A stretch of DNA of 64,000 nt from CBDDFV01 sp965227335 (GTDB lineage: Bacteria > Planctomycetota > Phycisphaerae > Phycisphaerales > SM1A02), in contig CBDDFV010000012.1 in assembly GCA_965227335.1 (NCBI GenBank), forward strand, positions 620,001 to 684,000, read 5' to 3'. Made by a program: the position numbers and the translations under genes. Under the pieces are notes generated by a model, which worked only from the letters and a program-made list of their open reading frames with translations, had not been told where the DNA came from and ran no database searches. Shown in pieces: positions 26,158 to 35,081 of this stretch. The first letter of the stretch is position 1, and each line of letters opens with the position of its first letter.

Positions 26158-28403
26158 GCCGCCCGCTCCCGGAAGTGCTGGTCGAGTTCGGCGACCAGCG
26201 CCGTCGCCCGCGCCGACTCCGACGCGCTCAGCTCATGATCTCCGTACCGCACCGCGTAGAACAGATCCGTGACTTCCGCCACGAGCGTCGCGGCGACGTC
26301 GTCCTCTTTGCGAAGCGTGCGGGCGAAATCGAGCGGCGGCTGCCACGACGGCTTCATCCGACCCGCCCGACGCAGCACGCCCAGCATGTCGAGATAAAAC
26401 CCGAGCTGTCGCAGCATGCGCCGGTACGCGGACTGGCTCAGGTGACTCAGGTGCAGCATCCGGCGGAGCCGGCGACGACGCAGGGCGATTCGGAGGAGCA
26501 CCAGGATCGCCGCGATCAGAATGCATCCCACCAGCCCCAGCCACAGGTAGCCCGCGTAGCCGAAGTAGAAGGTCCGGTTGAGCGACGCGGCGGCGTCCTT
26601 CGCCGACGTCATCAGATTCCCGATCCGCTCGCCCCACCGGAAGTCGAACCGCGTCGCCAGTCGCGTCTGGCTCGACTGGTTGTACGAGACGACGTTGGTG
26701 TTCCACGCGAACTCCATACGCTCGTACATCCAACGCAGCCGGTCGGTCAGCGTCCGCTCGGTGAGGCTGGCGTCGAAGCCGTCCGCGGCGGGGGTCGGAT
26801 CGAAGTTCGTCCAGCCCTCGTCGCTGCTCCGCACCTCCACCCACGCGTGCGCATTGCTGTCGCGGACGAGATACATGGAAAGCCCCTCGTCATACTCCGT
26901 CGCGAGATAGCCCGTCACCACGCGGGCCTGGATCTCGACGCAGTGGCAGAGCGCGGCCATCGCCGACGCGAAATACTCGCAGTGCCCGCGCCGACCCTCG
27001 AACAGGAACGACTCCACCGGATCCATCCCCGCCTGCAGCGGGGGCGCCGTGCTGAGGTCGAGCGTGTACGTGAACTGATCGCTCCGCAGAAAACGCTCGA
27101 ACGCCCGCGCCGCCGATTGCGACCAGCGCCAGTAGTCCTCGCCGCCGCGCGGCGGGGACGGGCCGATCCGCGCATCCTCCAGCAACTGACGCGCGAGTTG
27201 CTCCACGTTCAGGTTGTCGTACCCGCCGTTGCGCCGCGAAGGGGACGGGCCCATGATGGTCGTCTGACGCAATGTGTCCCGCGACGGCGTCGGCTGGAAC
27301 GAAACGCGATACACGTCGAGCGCGCCGCGGCCGTCGACGGACAGCAGCTGCGTGCGGGGCTGATATTCCAGCTCCGCCCCGCCCGGGACCGCGACCCGCA
27401 CCGGCAGATACGGCGCGAACACCACCGACGCCGGTTCGAGCATCGTCACGCTGAGTTCGTACGTCGGCGCCTCATCCGCGCGGAAGCCGCCGATCCCGAC
27501 CGCGTCGTCGCCCACGAGCAGCCGACGCGATTCGACCTCGTCCGGCGGCCGCCACACGCCGTTCGGCGACCAGCGGGTCAGCACCCCGCCCCGCAGGTAG
27601 AGCGGCGTCTCCATTCGAATCGGTCCGCCGCCGTCCGTCGCCCGCAGCCGGGCCTGCATCACCACCCGGCGCGACTGCGAAATCCGGCTCGCCGACGTCA
27701 GGTCCACCTGCGATGTGAAGCCCGAAACCGAACGGTCCCGCCCCCAGTCGCTCATGAACCCGCGGCCCGGGCCGCGCGGCGTCAGCACGAACGCGCCAAT
27801 GCTCAGCCCCAGGCCCGCCAGCGCAATCACCAGCGACAGCGAGCCGAACTGTCCGCCGGCGCCGCGCCCGAAGATCGGACGCAGCGGCGGGGCCAGCCGG
27901 TACTCGCGCGGCACGACGCGTCCCCGCGCCTTCCGGGCGTCCTCGAATCCCCGGTGCAGCTGGAACAGCAGCAACGCATACAACCCCAGCCCGCCGTACG
28001 CGAGCAGGATCACGCCGAAGAGCAGATCCGCCGACGCCAGCGCGCCGATCAGCATCAGCAGCAGACTCAACGCCAGCAGCGTCGCGTAGTCACGCGCGGT
28101 CTTGTGCTCGTACAGCTTGATCAGCGTCAGCCAGACCGAGAACCGCGCCAGCACGCCGACCACGTCGTGACGATTCGTCAGCAGATCAAAGAACACATGC
28201 AGACACGCGGCCATGACCAGGACGTTCGCCGCCCACTTCGGCAACGAGCGGCTGCGGGGTCCCTCGGTGATGTACCAGCTCACCGCCGCGAGCACGCCCG
28301 CCACCATCAGCAGCGGCAGACTCCGCAACGCGGTCGACACCCCGAGCAGACTCAGCAGCACGAGCGTGAACGCGAGGGCCGGGAACTGACGGAGCAGCTT
28401 CAT
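26154..28403 (-). CDS. TgpA-like membrane transglutaminase (DUF3488 + transglutaminase core)
   Basis: A 749-residue membrane protein. The start MKLLRQFPALAFTLVL overlaps the DUF58 stop by 4 bases, which decides it over a longer frame. Residues 1-180 hold about six membrane helices (DUF3488 type). A periplasmic part follows; the transglutaminase core is at about 440-570: RRGHCEYFASAMAALCHCVEIQARVVTGYLATEYD gives the catalytic Cys, NAHAWVEVRSSDEGWTNFDPTP the His and Asp. Another membrane helix lies at about 640 (YLWLGLVGCILIAAILVLL), then a cytoplasmic helical end (DUF4129 type). TgpA-type proteins are essential in some bacteria and act with DUF58 and MoxR partners. Confidence 0.9.
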   Translation of the reverse strand: MKLLRQFPALAFTLVLLSLLGVSTALRSLPLLMVAGVLAAVSWYITEGPRSRSLPKWAANVLVMAACLHVFFDLLTNRHDVVGVLARFSVWLTLIKLYEHKTARDYATLLALSLLLMLIGALASADLLFGVILLAYGGLGLYALLLFQLHRGFEDARKARGRVVPREYRLAPPLRPIFGRGAGGQFGSLSLVIALAGLGLSIGAFVLTPRGPGRGFMSDWGRDRSVSGFTSQVDLTSASRISQSRRVVMQARLRATDGGGPIRMETPLYLRGGVLTRWSPNGVWRPPDEVESRRLLVGDDAVGIGGFRADEAPTYELSVTMLEPASVVFAPYLPVRVAVPGGAELEYQPRTQLLSVDGRGALDVYRVSFQPTPSRDTLRQTTIMGPSPSRRNGGYDNLNVEQLARQLLEDARIGPSPPRGGEDYWRWSQSAARAFERFLRSDQFTYTLDLSTAPPLQAGMDPVESFLFEGRRGHCEYFASAMAALCHCVEIQARVVTGYLATEYDEGLSMYLVRDSNAHAWVEVRSSDEGWTNFDPTPAADGFDASLTERTLTDRLRWMYERMEFAWNTNVVSYNQSSQTRLATRFDFRWGERIGNLMTSAKDAAASLNRTFYFGYAGYLWLGLVGCILIAAILVLLRIALRRRRLRRMLHLSHLSQSAYRRMLRQLGFYLDMLGVLRRAGRMKPSWQPPLDFARTLRKEDDVAATLVAEVTDLFYAVRYGDHELSASESARATALVAELDQHFRERAA

Positions 28404-29617
28404 GCGACCGCCTCCGCCGCCGGCTCGTTCGCGGTCGGGACCATCTTCCGACCCATGTCGCGGGCGAGCGCCTCCGTCCAGCCCAACGGACCGTCCGTCA
28501 GCGAATCGAGCTGCCGACCCTTCAGATGAATGCACTCCTCCGGACCGATGTCCAGCCCCACGCGGTCCGGATGAATCACCACCACCGCCGACCGCTCGTT
28601 GTCCGGCGACTCGTTCGGATCCACCGGCAGGCGGTTCTCATCGAGATCGATCGCGGCGAGGGCGGACATGATCTTGTCGCGATGCCACAGGTTCCGACGC
28701 ACCGGAATACGCGGCGACGGCGTCCCCAGCACCGAACAACCGACCTCGTACCCCGCGTCGATCGCCGCGTGCACGATCGACGCCGCGAGACTGATCGACT
28801 GCTCCTCCAGATCGCGGGGCGTGATCGTCTCCCGCTTCGGATCGACCTTCAGCTTGTCCGTCGGCACGGTGAGGTTCAGCACGATCCGCAGGCGCGGCGG
28901 GTTCGGCGTGCTCCGTTCGATCGACACGAGCTGGTCCGTGCTCGCCAGCCGCTTCCACGCGATGTGACGCAGACTGTCGCCCTCGCGGTACTCGCGGAGA
29001 CCGTAGTAGTCGTCCAGCGGTCCGGGGCGCGTCGACACCCGTGCGCCCGCCGGACCCGGCGGCGCCACGTGGTGCAGCACGTTCTCCTTCAGCGTGTACA
29101 GCTTCGGAAAGATCAGCGTCCGGTGCGCCTGCTCCACCGTGATCGACTTCTTCACGATCCCGAATGGAAACGTCGTCCGCACCCGGATGCGGTTGAAGTT
29201 GATCGGCCCCCGACGCGTCGGCCAGAACACGGCTTCGGCGTGCGCCGTTTCGCGGGGCCCGATGTGCAGGATCCACGCGTGCCCCCGCCGCAGCGACGAC
29301 CAGCCGCTGTTGTCATCCTCGAGATCCTCGACGTGGAGATCGAACGCGGGCAGGAACCGCGACCGGTTCTCGATCGCGTACTGCACGACGAGCGCCTCGT
29401 CGACCGCGCCCTGGCGCGGGTCGAGCCGCCGGATTCGCAGCCGCATCATCATCCAGCCGGAAACGATCCCCGAGATCAGGATCGCCGCCAGCATCCCGCC
29501 GAAGATCCAGAACAGCAGGTTGCGCTGCGAGTTCATGGCGGCGATGCAGATCATCAGCGTGATCGCGATGAACACGACGCCGGGCAGGTGGAAGTGGTAA
29601 CGACGGGAGATCGACAT
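28400..29617 (-). CDS. DUF58 membrane protein
   Basis: A 405-residue protein, with two membrane helices near the start (VVFIAITLMICIAAM and LLFWIFGGMLAAILISGIVSGW), then a beta-rich part and the DUF58 core. The hallmark is GLREYREGDSLRHIAWKRLAST, followed by a VWA-like fold (LRIVLNLTVP). DUF58 proteins are coded beside MoxR ATPases and TgpA transglutaminases and are thought to be folded or activated by MoxR. Here the TgpA gene follows with a 4-base overlap, while moxR is elsewhere in the window. Confidence 0.92.
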   Translation of the reverse strand: MSISRRYHFHLPGVVFIAITLMICIAAMNSQRNLLFWIFGGMLAAILISGIVSGWMMMRLRIRRLDPRQGAVDEALVVQYAIENRSRFLPAFDLHVEDLEDDNSGWSSLRRGHAWILHIGPRETAHAEAVFWPTRRGPINFNRIRVRTTFPFGIVKKSITVEQAHRTLIFPKLYTLKENVLHHVAPPGPAGARVSTRPGPLDDYYGLREYREGDSLRHIAWKRLASTDQLVSIERSTPNPPRLRIVLNLTVPTDKLKVDPKRETITPRDLEEQSISLAASIVHAAIDAGYEVGCSVLGTPSPRIPVRRNLWHRDKIMSALAAIDLDENRLPVDPNESPDNERSAVVVIHPDRVGLDIGPEECIHLKGRQLDSLTDGPLGWTEALARDMGRKMVPTANEPAAEAVA

Positions 29618-29626
29618 GGGCGGGGA

Positions 29627-30103
29627 TCAGTAGCGGAACTTCTCGTACTGCTGAATCAGGTCGTCGCGCTCCCAGGCGTCGTCGGGCTCGCCGAAGCCCG
29701 GACGGAGCGTGATCAGCAGGCCGCGCCCCGCCTTGGCGCTCGGCAGTCGTTCGAGCGATTCAAGACGGTCGTACGGCGGACGGTCGACGCGGATCTCCCA
29801 CATCTCATCCATCCAGCCGACGCCGAACCCGTCGAGGAAGACTTCGAAGTTCCCGTTCCCGTCGGAGACCGCCTTCCCCACGAGGGAGCGCTTCGGCGTG
29901 TCGGGATCGCGGTAGACCATGATCTGCGCCCCGGCGACCGGCTTCCCCTGGTCGAGCTGGGCGGGACTGACGAAGGTGGTGAAGCCCGTCTCGCCACGCA
30001 CGACGCGGCCGCTCAGCGTGTAACCGCCGCCGCACCCGACGGCGATCGCGGTGAACACCGCCGCGAGGAGAACGAGGACGACCGGACGCAGGGATCGGAA
30101 CAT
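29627..30103 (-). CDS. Lipoprotein with carboxypeptidase-regulatory-like domain
   Basis: A 158-residue lipoprotein, started at MFRSLRPVVLVLLAAV, which gives a normal signal with lipobox IAVGC. The mature part (TLSGRVVRGETGF...KPVAGAQIMVYRD...SDGNGNFEVFLDGF) is a beta-sandwich of the CarboxypepD_reg type, a fold for protein contacts. It is 9 bases upstream of the DUF58 gene on the same strand, so it is probably the first gene of that operon. Confidence 0.78.
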   Translation of the reverse strand: MFRSLRPVVLVLLAAVFTAIAVGCGGGYTLSGRVVRGETGFTTFVSPAQLDQGKPVAGAQIMVYRDPDTPKRSLVGKAVSDGNGNFEVFLDGFGVGWMDEMWEIRVDRPPYDRLESLERLPSAKAGRGLLITLRPGFGEPDDAWERDDLIQQYEKFRY

Positions 30104-30230
30104 CGGCGGATCACTCCGGGAAGGATCGGGCGAGCCCGACAGTGTAGGCGGAATCCCGCCGGTCACGGCGCCCGATCAGGCCGGTCTGGATCGTACGATG
30201 AGGAGGAAACGCTCGAAGAGGAGGCGCCCG

Positions 30231-31709
30231 ATGGCCATCTTTGGACTGCTCCTGTGGCTGACCATGCTCGGATTCGTCGTCGGGGGGACGGTCGTCGCCA
30301 CCCTCGGCTGGCGCGGCCGCCGCATCCTCTCCACCCCGCGCTGCCCGAAGTGCACCCACGATCTCCGTCGCACCGACGCCGTCTGGGAGCACTGCCCCGA
30401 GTGCGGCCTCGACCTCGAGAAGGGGGCCCGGGTCAGCTTCGGACGGTTCCAGCGACGCCCCGGCCTCATCGTCCTCGGCGTGGCGATCGCCCTCGGCGGA
30501 CCGACGCTGATGGTGCTCGGGACGATCGCCTGGACGACATCGGTCCGCCAGACGGTCGCGCCCGCCCCGCCCGGCCCGCCCGGCGCGCCCGCCGGCGCGC
30601 TCATGCCCCACCAACTCCGCGCCGCCGATGTTCCGACGCTCGTGAAGCAACTCACCCTCCAGCACGACGAGCCGTGGGTCTGGCAGGAACTCGAACGCCG
30701 ACGCCAGTCCGGCGACGCCGGCGCGGCGGATCTGCAGGCCGCGATGGAAGGCGTGCTCGCGTCCATCGACGCTGATGCCGGCGAAGCGACTCTCTGGGGA
30801 CGGCAGGAACGACAGGTCTGGCGCGCCGCGGGAATCATCGACGACGACCTTGCGGGCCGCTGGACGATTCACTTCGCGGGGTGGCGCGCCCGCCTGCCCG
30901 CGCGGGCGCGACCCGGGCAGACCGTCCGCCTCGTGGTCATGCCGACCGGCCAGGCGGAACGTGCGCTGCTCGCCTGTCTCGACGAGGTCGCCGATGCAGA
31001 CGGCGCCCCGCTCGACCTGACCTTCGACGGACGCGGCAGTCGGCCGTGCGCCGTCAGCGCGGGCCGCACGATCACCGGCCAGCTCACGCTGCCGGACACG
31101 CCGGGTGAACATGAACTGACCGTGACGCTGACGGTTGGTCAGCCCCCCGCGGCGCTCGCGGCCGGACTGGAACGCGCGCTCGGCGCGGACCGCATCGACT
31201 GGCCGGACGGCGTCGAGTCGCACCAGAAGACGCTCACCGCCTCGATCACGCTCGTGCCGGAGGATCAACCCCTCGTCCGAACGGTCGTCGATCCCGCCCT
31301 GCGTGCAGTGGTGCGGAGCCTGCTCGCGCCGACCGGCGTCAGCGCCGTCCGCCACGCCGACGGTCGCGTCCGGCTCGAGGTGATTCGTCCCGGCGGACCC
31401 GGCGGCTTCCACTCGGCCGCCCTGCCGCCCGACATCCCCCTCTACGTGCGTCAGGAAATCCGCGTCGACGAACGCGTCTGGCCCGCGGGTCGACTGAGCT
31501 TCGACGGCGGCGCGACGAGCTGGACCGCCGGCGGCGTGCGGGTCCGCGACTTCGACCGGTCGATCGACCTCGTGGATATCGCCTTCGTCGTCGACCCCGA
31601 GTTCGCGGCGGAGGGGGCGGGCGATCGTCCCATCTGGGGCGAGGACATCATCTTCGAAGACATTCCCGTCACCTGGGTCGACGAAACGCCGGAGGAGGCC
31701 GACGAATGA
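30231..31709 (+). CDS. Zinc-ribbon membrane protein
   Basis: A 492-residue protein, started at MAIFGLLLWLTMLGF because GAGGAGG lies 8 bases upstream. One N-terminal membrane helix (about 3-27) is followed by a zinc ribbon, CPKCTHDLRR...HCPECGLDLE, then a second helix (LIVLGVAIALGGPTLMVLGTIAW). The remaining 400 residues are beta-rich and presumably outside the membrane; they have no family I recognise. The ribbon resembles that of the protein at 10255-11169. It overlaps the next small gene by 4 bases. Confidence 0.75.
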   Translation: MAIFGLLLWLTMLGFVVGGTVVATLGWRGRRILSTPRCPKCTHDLRRTDAVWEHCPECGLDLEKGARVSFGRFQRRPGLIVLGVAIALGGPTLMVLGTIAWTTSVRQTVAPAPPGPPGAPAGALMPHQLRAADVPTLVKQLTLQHDEPWVWQELERRRQSGDAGAADLQAAMEGVLASIDADAGEATLWGRQERQVWRAAGIIDDDLAGRWTIHFAGWRARLPARARPGQTVRLVVMPTGQAERALLACLDEVADADGAPLDLTFDGRGSRPCAVSAGRTITGQLTLPDTPGEHELTVTLTVGQPPAALAAGLERALGADRIDWPDGVESHQKTLTASITLVPEDQPLVRTVVDPALRAVVRSLLAPTGVSAVRHADGRVRLEVIRPGGPGGFHSAALPPDIPLYVRQEIRVDERVWPAGRLSFDGGATSWTAGGVRVRDFDRSIDLVDIAFVVDPEFAAEGAGDRPIWGEDIIFEDIPVTWVDETPEEADE

Positions 31710-31975
31710 AACCGCATGAGAACTACAACATGATCACCGATACCGTCGCGGGCCCGAACATCCGCGTCCGCGACAACGTCTTTCAGGCCGTGTTCATCTT
31801 CGTGTGCGCCGTGCTCGGCGCGGCGGTCGGCTGGCTCGGCTTCGGGTCAACGGCGGATCCGAAGGTCGCCGCGCTGATCGGCGGGATCATCGGCATGGTC
31901 GCCGGCCTGTTCATCAGCGGCATTGCGTTGATGATCTACCGCGCTGTGCGCCACGGGCAGGGCAAGCACGACTGA
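31706..31975 (+). CDS. Small two-helix membrane protein
   Basis: 89 residues with two hydrophobic segments, AVFIFVCAVLGAAVGWLGF and AALIGGIIGMVAGLFISGIAL, the second with Gly motifs suited to tight helix packing. The start overlaps the stop of the zinc-ribbon protein (ATGA), so the two are coupled and may form a complex. No family recognised. It ends 3 bases from the convergent scpB stop. Confidence 0.72.
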   Translation: MKPHENYNMITDTVAGPNIRVRDNVFQAVFIFVCAVLGAAVGWLGFGSTADPKVAALIGGIIGMVAGLFISGIALMIYRAVRHGQGKHD

Positions 31976-31978
31976 GCG

Positions 31979-32740
31979 TCAGTCGGTGTCGGAGACCGCG
32001 CTGGCCGGCGCTGTCGCTTCGTCGTCGCCGGCCTCAGACGCGTCGGGTTCGGCGTCGCTCATCTCCGTCTCTGCCGCTTCCTTCTTCGGCTCCGCCGCTT
32101 CCTTCTTCGGCTTCGGCGCCACGTACGACGCCTTCCGCTCCAGACCCTCGACCGCCGGCAGATCGTCCAGACTCGCCAAACCGAAGACATGCAGGAACTG
32201 CGACGTCGTGCCGTACAGCATCGGACGACCCAGGATCTCCGCCCGGCCGGTGATCTTGACGAGCCGACGCTCCATCAACCCACGCAGGACTTCGCCCGAC
32301 GCGACGCCGCGAATCGCCTCGATCTCCGCCCGCAGAATCGGTTGCCGGTACGCGACGATCGACAACGTCTCCAGCGCCGCCGGCGTCAGCCGACCGTGCG
32401 ACTTGTCCGCGTGCAGACGACGCACCAGATCCCCGTAGTCCGCCCGCGTCAAAAACTGCCAGCCGCCCGCCAGACGCTCGATCCGAAACGCGCGGCCGGC
32501 CTCGTCGTACTGCCCGTTCAACGACTCGATCGCCGCGACGATCGATTTCGTCGCCGCCTTGTCGCTGTCCAGACCCATCAGCGCGGCCAGCCGCGCCTCG
32601 GTCAGTCCCCGATCCGTCGACAGCAGCAACGCCTCGACGCGACCCTCGAGGGGCAGGTCATCGATCGCCGGACGATCACCGTCGGCGTCGACATGCGGGG
32701 TTGTGGTCTCAGCGGTGGAGGCGGGGGCGTCGTCGGCCAT
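31979..32740 (-). CDS. scpB: Segregation and condensation protein B
   Basis: ScpB is the winged-helix kite subunit that works with ScpA and SMC to compact and segregate the chromosome. In 253 residues: LEGRVEALLLSTDRGLTEARLAALMG is the first winged helix, GWQFLTRADYGDLVRRL the link, and LTPAALETLSIVAYRQPILRAEIEAIRGV...LRGLMERRLVKITGRAEILGRP the second. A Lys/Glu/Ala-rich tail of about 55 residues with two KKEAAE units is extra. No scpA is adjacent. There is no Shine-Dalgarno; a TAAGAT box lies 6 bases before the ATG. Confidence 0.94.
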   Translation of the reverse strand: MADDAPASTAETTTPHVDADGDRPAIDDLPLEGRVEALLLSTDRGLTEARLAALMGLDSDKAATKSIVAAIESLNGQYDEAGRAFRIERLAGGWQFLTRADYGDLVRRLHADKSHGRLTPAALETLSIVAYRQPILRAEIEAIRGVASGEVLRGLMERRLVKITGRAEILGRPMLYGTTSQFLHVFGLASLDDLPAVEGLERKASYVAPKPKKEAAEPKKEAAETEMSDAEPDASEAGDDEATAPASAVSDTD

Positions 32741-32746
32741 GAGCCA

Positions 32747-32752
32747 ATCTTA
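32747..32752 (-). promoter_or_regulatory. -10 box suggesting leaderless scpB mRNA
   Basis: Minus-strand TAAGAT, followed by 6 bases and then the ATG. RNA start would fall on or next to the A of ATG. Confidence 0.5.
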
Positions 32753-32767
32753 CCGGCAGAGGGCGGC

Positions 32768-33175
32768 TTACCGACCCGCGGATCGCAGGAGGGCGATCTT
32801 CGCCATCGCGCGGCGTTGATCGTGAGCGACCGCGGCCTGATCTGCGCCGGAGGTCGTGATCCGGGCGTTCGCTTCCTTGAGTTCCGCCTCCGCCTCGGCC
32901 ATATCCAGATCCGCCGCCTTCGTGCAGCGATCCGTGATGATGTTGAGGGTATCGTCCCCGACCTGGGCGAAGCCGCCCTCGATCAGGAACCACTCGGAGC
33001 CGCCGCCCGGGATATCGAGGCGGAGGGCGCCGATGTCCAGCCGCGTGAGCATCGGCGATTGCGAGGGCATCACGCCCATCGAGCCGTCCCAGGCGGGGGT
33101 CTGGGCGTAGGTCACCTCGCCATCGAACATGGTCGCGGCGGGGGTGACGATCGAGCAGCGGAATGACTCAGCCAC
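32768..33175 (-). CDS. atpC: F1Fo ATP synthase epsilon subunit
   Basis: Rotor-stalk subunit of ATP synthase, 135 residues: an N-terminal beta sandwich (FRCSIVTPAATMFDGEVTYAQTPAWDGSMGVMPSQSPML is the classical PxG-exchange region; here the loop is DGSMGVMPSQSPML) and a C-terminal helical pair (AEAEAELKEANARI). The start is GTG with GGAG upstream. The rest of the atp operon, in particular atpD, which normally precedes atpC, is not beside it. Confidence 0.92.
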   Translation of the reverse strand: MAESFRCSIVTPAATMFDGEVTYAQTPAWDGSMGVMPSQSPMLTRLDIGALRLDIPGGGSEWFLIEGGFAQVGDDTLNIITDRCTKAADLDMAEAEAELKEANARITTSGADQAAVAHDQRRAMAKIALLRSAGR

Positions 33176-33206
33176 GGCGAGGCTCCGGGAAGGGGTGAAT
33201 GGAGGA

Positions 33207-33212
33207 GTGTAG
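33207..33212 (-). promoter_or_regulatory. -10 box for atpC
   Basis: Minus-strand TACACT about 31 bases before the GTG of atpC; it supports an own promoter for this isolated gene. Confidence 0.35.
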
Positions 33213-33246
33213 CGGGGGGGCGGCGGGATTCAACCGCGCGGAGGCC

Positions 33247-34851
33247 TCACCCGGCCTCGCACCCGCCCCACGCCCCCAGCAGCATCGCCAGGTCCGCGGC
33301 GCCGACCGTTCCGTCGCCGTCGAGATCCGCTTGGCACGCCGCGCAGACGCCCCAGGCGCCCAGCAGCGTCGCAAGATCCGCGGCGTCCACGGCGCCGTCG
33401 CCGTCGAGGTCCGGTGCGCAGTCGGCGGCGCCAAACCCGAGGTCGGTGTAGATGAAGTCCACCGTCGGGTCGAAGAAGCCCGTGTGCCAGACCGTCATGC
33501 CATCGATCGAGATCGGGGCTTCGTCGGGCGAGGGCGCCGCGGCGAGGACATGGACCTCGACCTCATCGACCTCGATCGTGCCGGTCTCCTGGATGTAGAT
33601 CGTGGTCGGCGCATCCCAGCGGCACCGCTCCCGGTAGGCGAACTGTCCGGGCGGCGCCGTCGGATCGAGTTCAAAGGTCCATTCTTCCGGCAGTTGCACG
33701 GCGCCGGTGCTCCACATGTTGAAGCCCGGCTTGTCGATGACCGTCGCGACCGCGGCGCCGTTCAGCCGCGCGATGACCGTCTTGACCGGATCGTTGTCCA
33801 GCGCCGGGTCGTCCGCCAGGAAGGAGAACGAACACCCGCACGCCCCCATGAAGAACGTGCCGTGGGCGATCTCCGCGGTCTCCCCGTTCGCGCCGTGCCC
33901 CGAAACGATCCGCTGCCAGGCGAGGAACGGCGGTCCGCCGCCCGGATTCTCCACGGTGGCCCGGATCTCGGCCGTCGTCGAGTCGTCCTCGGCGTCGATC
34001 GGCGTGATCTCGATCGACGCATCGTTCAAGGCGGAGACTTCGGTGATGCGGACGGTCGGCCCGCTTGCTTCGTCGAGCTCCCCGACGAGGGTCAGGTCGC
34101 CGGACGGACGCAGGTCCAGGCCGAACTGCACGAGTCCCTCGCGTCGCAGGGTGAAGGCGTCGAGGCCGGACGCGGTCAGCGCGACGGCGGCGTCGGCGAT
34201 CGGGCCGCGCGGCGACGCTTTCGTGCGCACGCGGATCTCATCGGCGAGGACCGGCGTCGAACCCGCGAGCGTGATCATCGTCGGCTCCGGCGTCGTGACG
34301 ACGAGCGTGCGGGCGAGGACCCCGTCGGCGGCGGTGCGGTCCACGCGGACGCTCGGCGCGGCATCCCCGACGGACCCGATCGCTCCGCGGGCGATTTCGC
34401 CGAACGGCGGCGGGCCGAGCACGATCGAATCGACCGTGACGCCGTCGAGTCGCAGTTCGACGGTGGTCGGGCCGTCGGTCGTCAGCGTCGGGACCTGCAC
34501 GGAGGTCAGGCCGCGGGCGGTTTCGACAAAGGCGAGGTGGGCGACCGCCGGTCCGCCGTCGACATCGAACGATGCGACGAGATCGAGTCGGCTGTTCGAC
34601 GCGAGGGCGCCGGCGAGGCCGAAATCGACCGCCGCGCTCCAGCCCGCGGCATCGCCCGGGGCGATCGCGACGCCGTCGGTTCCGGCGGCCCCGATCCCGG
34701 CCACGGTGAGCGTGTCGTCCGTGAAGGTCAGTTCCGCATCGCCCAGCGGTTCATGCGGCAGGCCGAAGGCGATGATGGTCGGGTCCGCCAGCGCCGAGGC
34801 GGCGGTGATCAGGATCACGGCGGCGGTCAGAGCGAGTTGACTGGATTGCAT
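33247..34851 (-). CDS. Exported protein with dockerin-like tail
   Basis: A 534-residue exported protein, started at MQSSQLALTAAVILITAASALA after GGAGGGG; this gives a clear signal peptide. The body is beta-rich with several Ig-like stretches and no family I can name. FFMGACGCSFSFL contains three close-set Cys-bearing positions. The end holds two dockerin-like repeats, DLDGDGAVDAADLATLLGAW and DLDGDGTVGAADLAMLLGAW, linked by GVCAACQA. Monocistronic: 71 bases after it comes atpC, and lpd is divergent. Confidence 0.83.
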   Translation of the reverse strand: MQSSQLALTAAVILITAASALADPTIIAFGLPHEPLGDAELTFTDDTLTVAGIGAAGTDGVAIAPGDAAGWSAAVDFGLAGALASNSRLDLVASFDVDGGPAVAHLAFVETARGLTSVQVPTLTTDGPTTVELRLDGVTVDSIVLGPPPFGEIARGAIGSVGDAAPSVRVDRTAADGVLARTLVVTTPEPTMITLAGSTPVLADEIRVRTKASPRGPIADAAVALTASGLDAFTLRREGLVQFGLDLRPSGDLTLVGELDEASGPTVRITEVSALNDASIEITPIDAEDDSTTAEIRATVENPGGGPPFLAWQRIVSGHGANGETAEIAHGTFFMGACGCSFSFLADDPALDNDPVKTVIARLNGAAVATVIDKPGFNMWSTGAVQLPEEWTFELDPTAPPGQFAYRERCRWDAPTTIYIQETGTIEVDEVEVHVLAAAPSPDEAPISIDGMTVWHTGFFDPTVDFIYTDLGFGAADCAPDLDGDGAVDAADLATLLGAWGVCAACQADLDGDGTVGAADLAMLLGAWGGCEAG

Positions 34852-34995
34852 TCGTTCCCCTCCCCGTCGGCGGAAGCGCCGAGGCGTCAATTCTAATGTC
34901 TGCCGGCTCGATTCCGACGGTTTTCTTCGCCGGCGGCGGGGGCCCGAATCGCTTCCGGCGGGGGTTGGGAGGCGCGCGGGAATCCGCAGGATCGA

Positions 34996-35001
34996 TACAA
35001 T
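34996..35001 (+). promoter_or_regulatory. -10 box for lpd
   Basis: TACAAT, about 80 bases before the GTG start. A GCGGGC/GCCCGC hairpin starts right after it. Confidence 0.5.
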
Positions 35002-35081
35002 GCGGGCCTTCCCGCCCGCGGACCTCCTCCGTGGCGGGTCCGACCGCTTCCAATCCGCCCCCTTCCTGAAGGATCGCCCCT

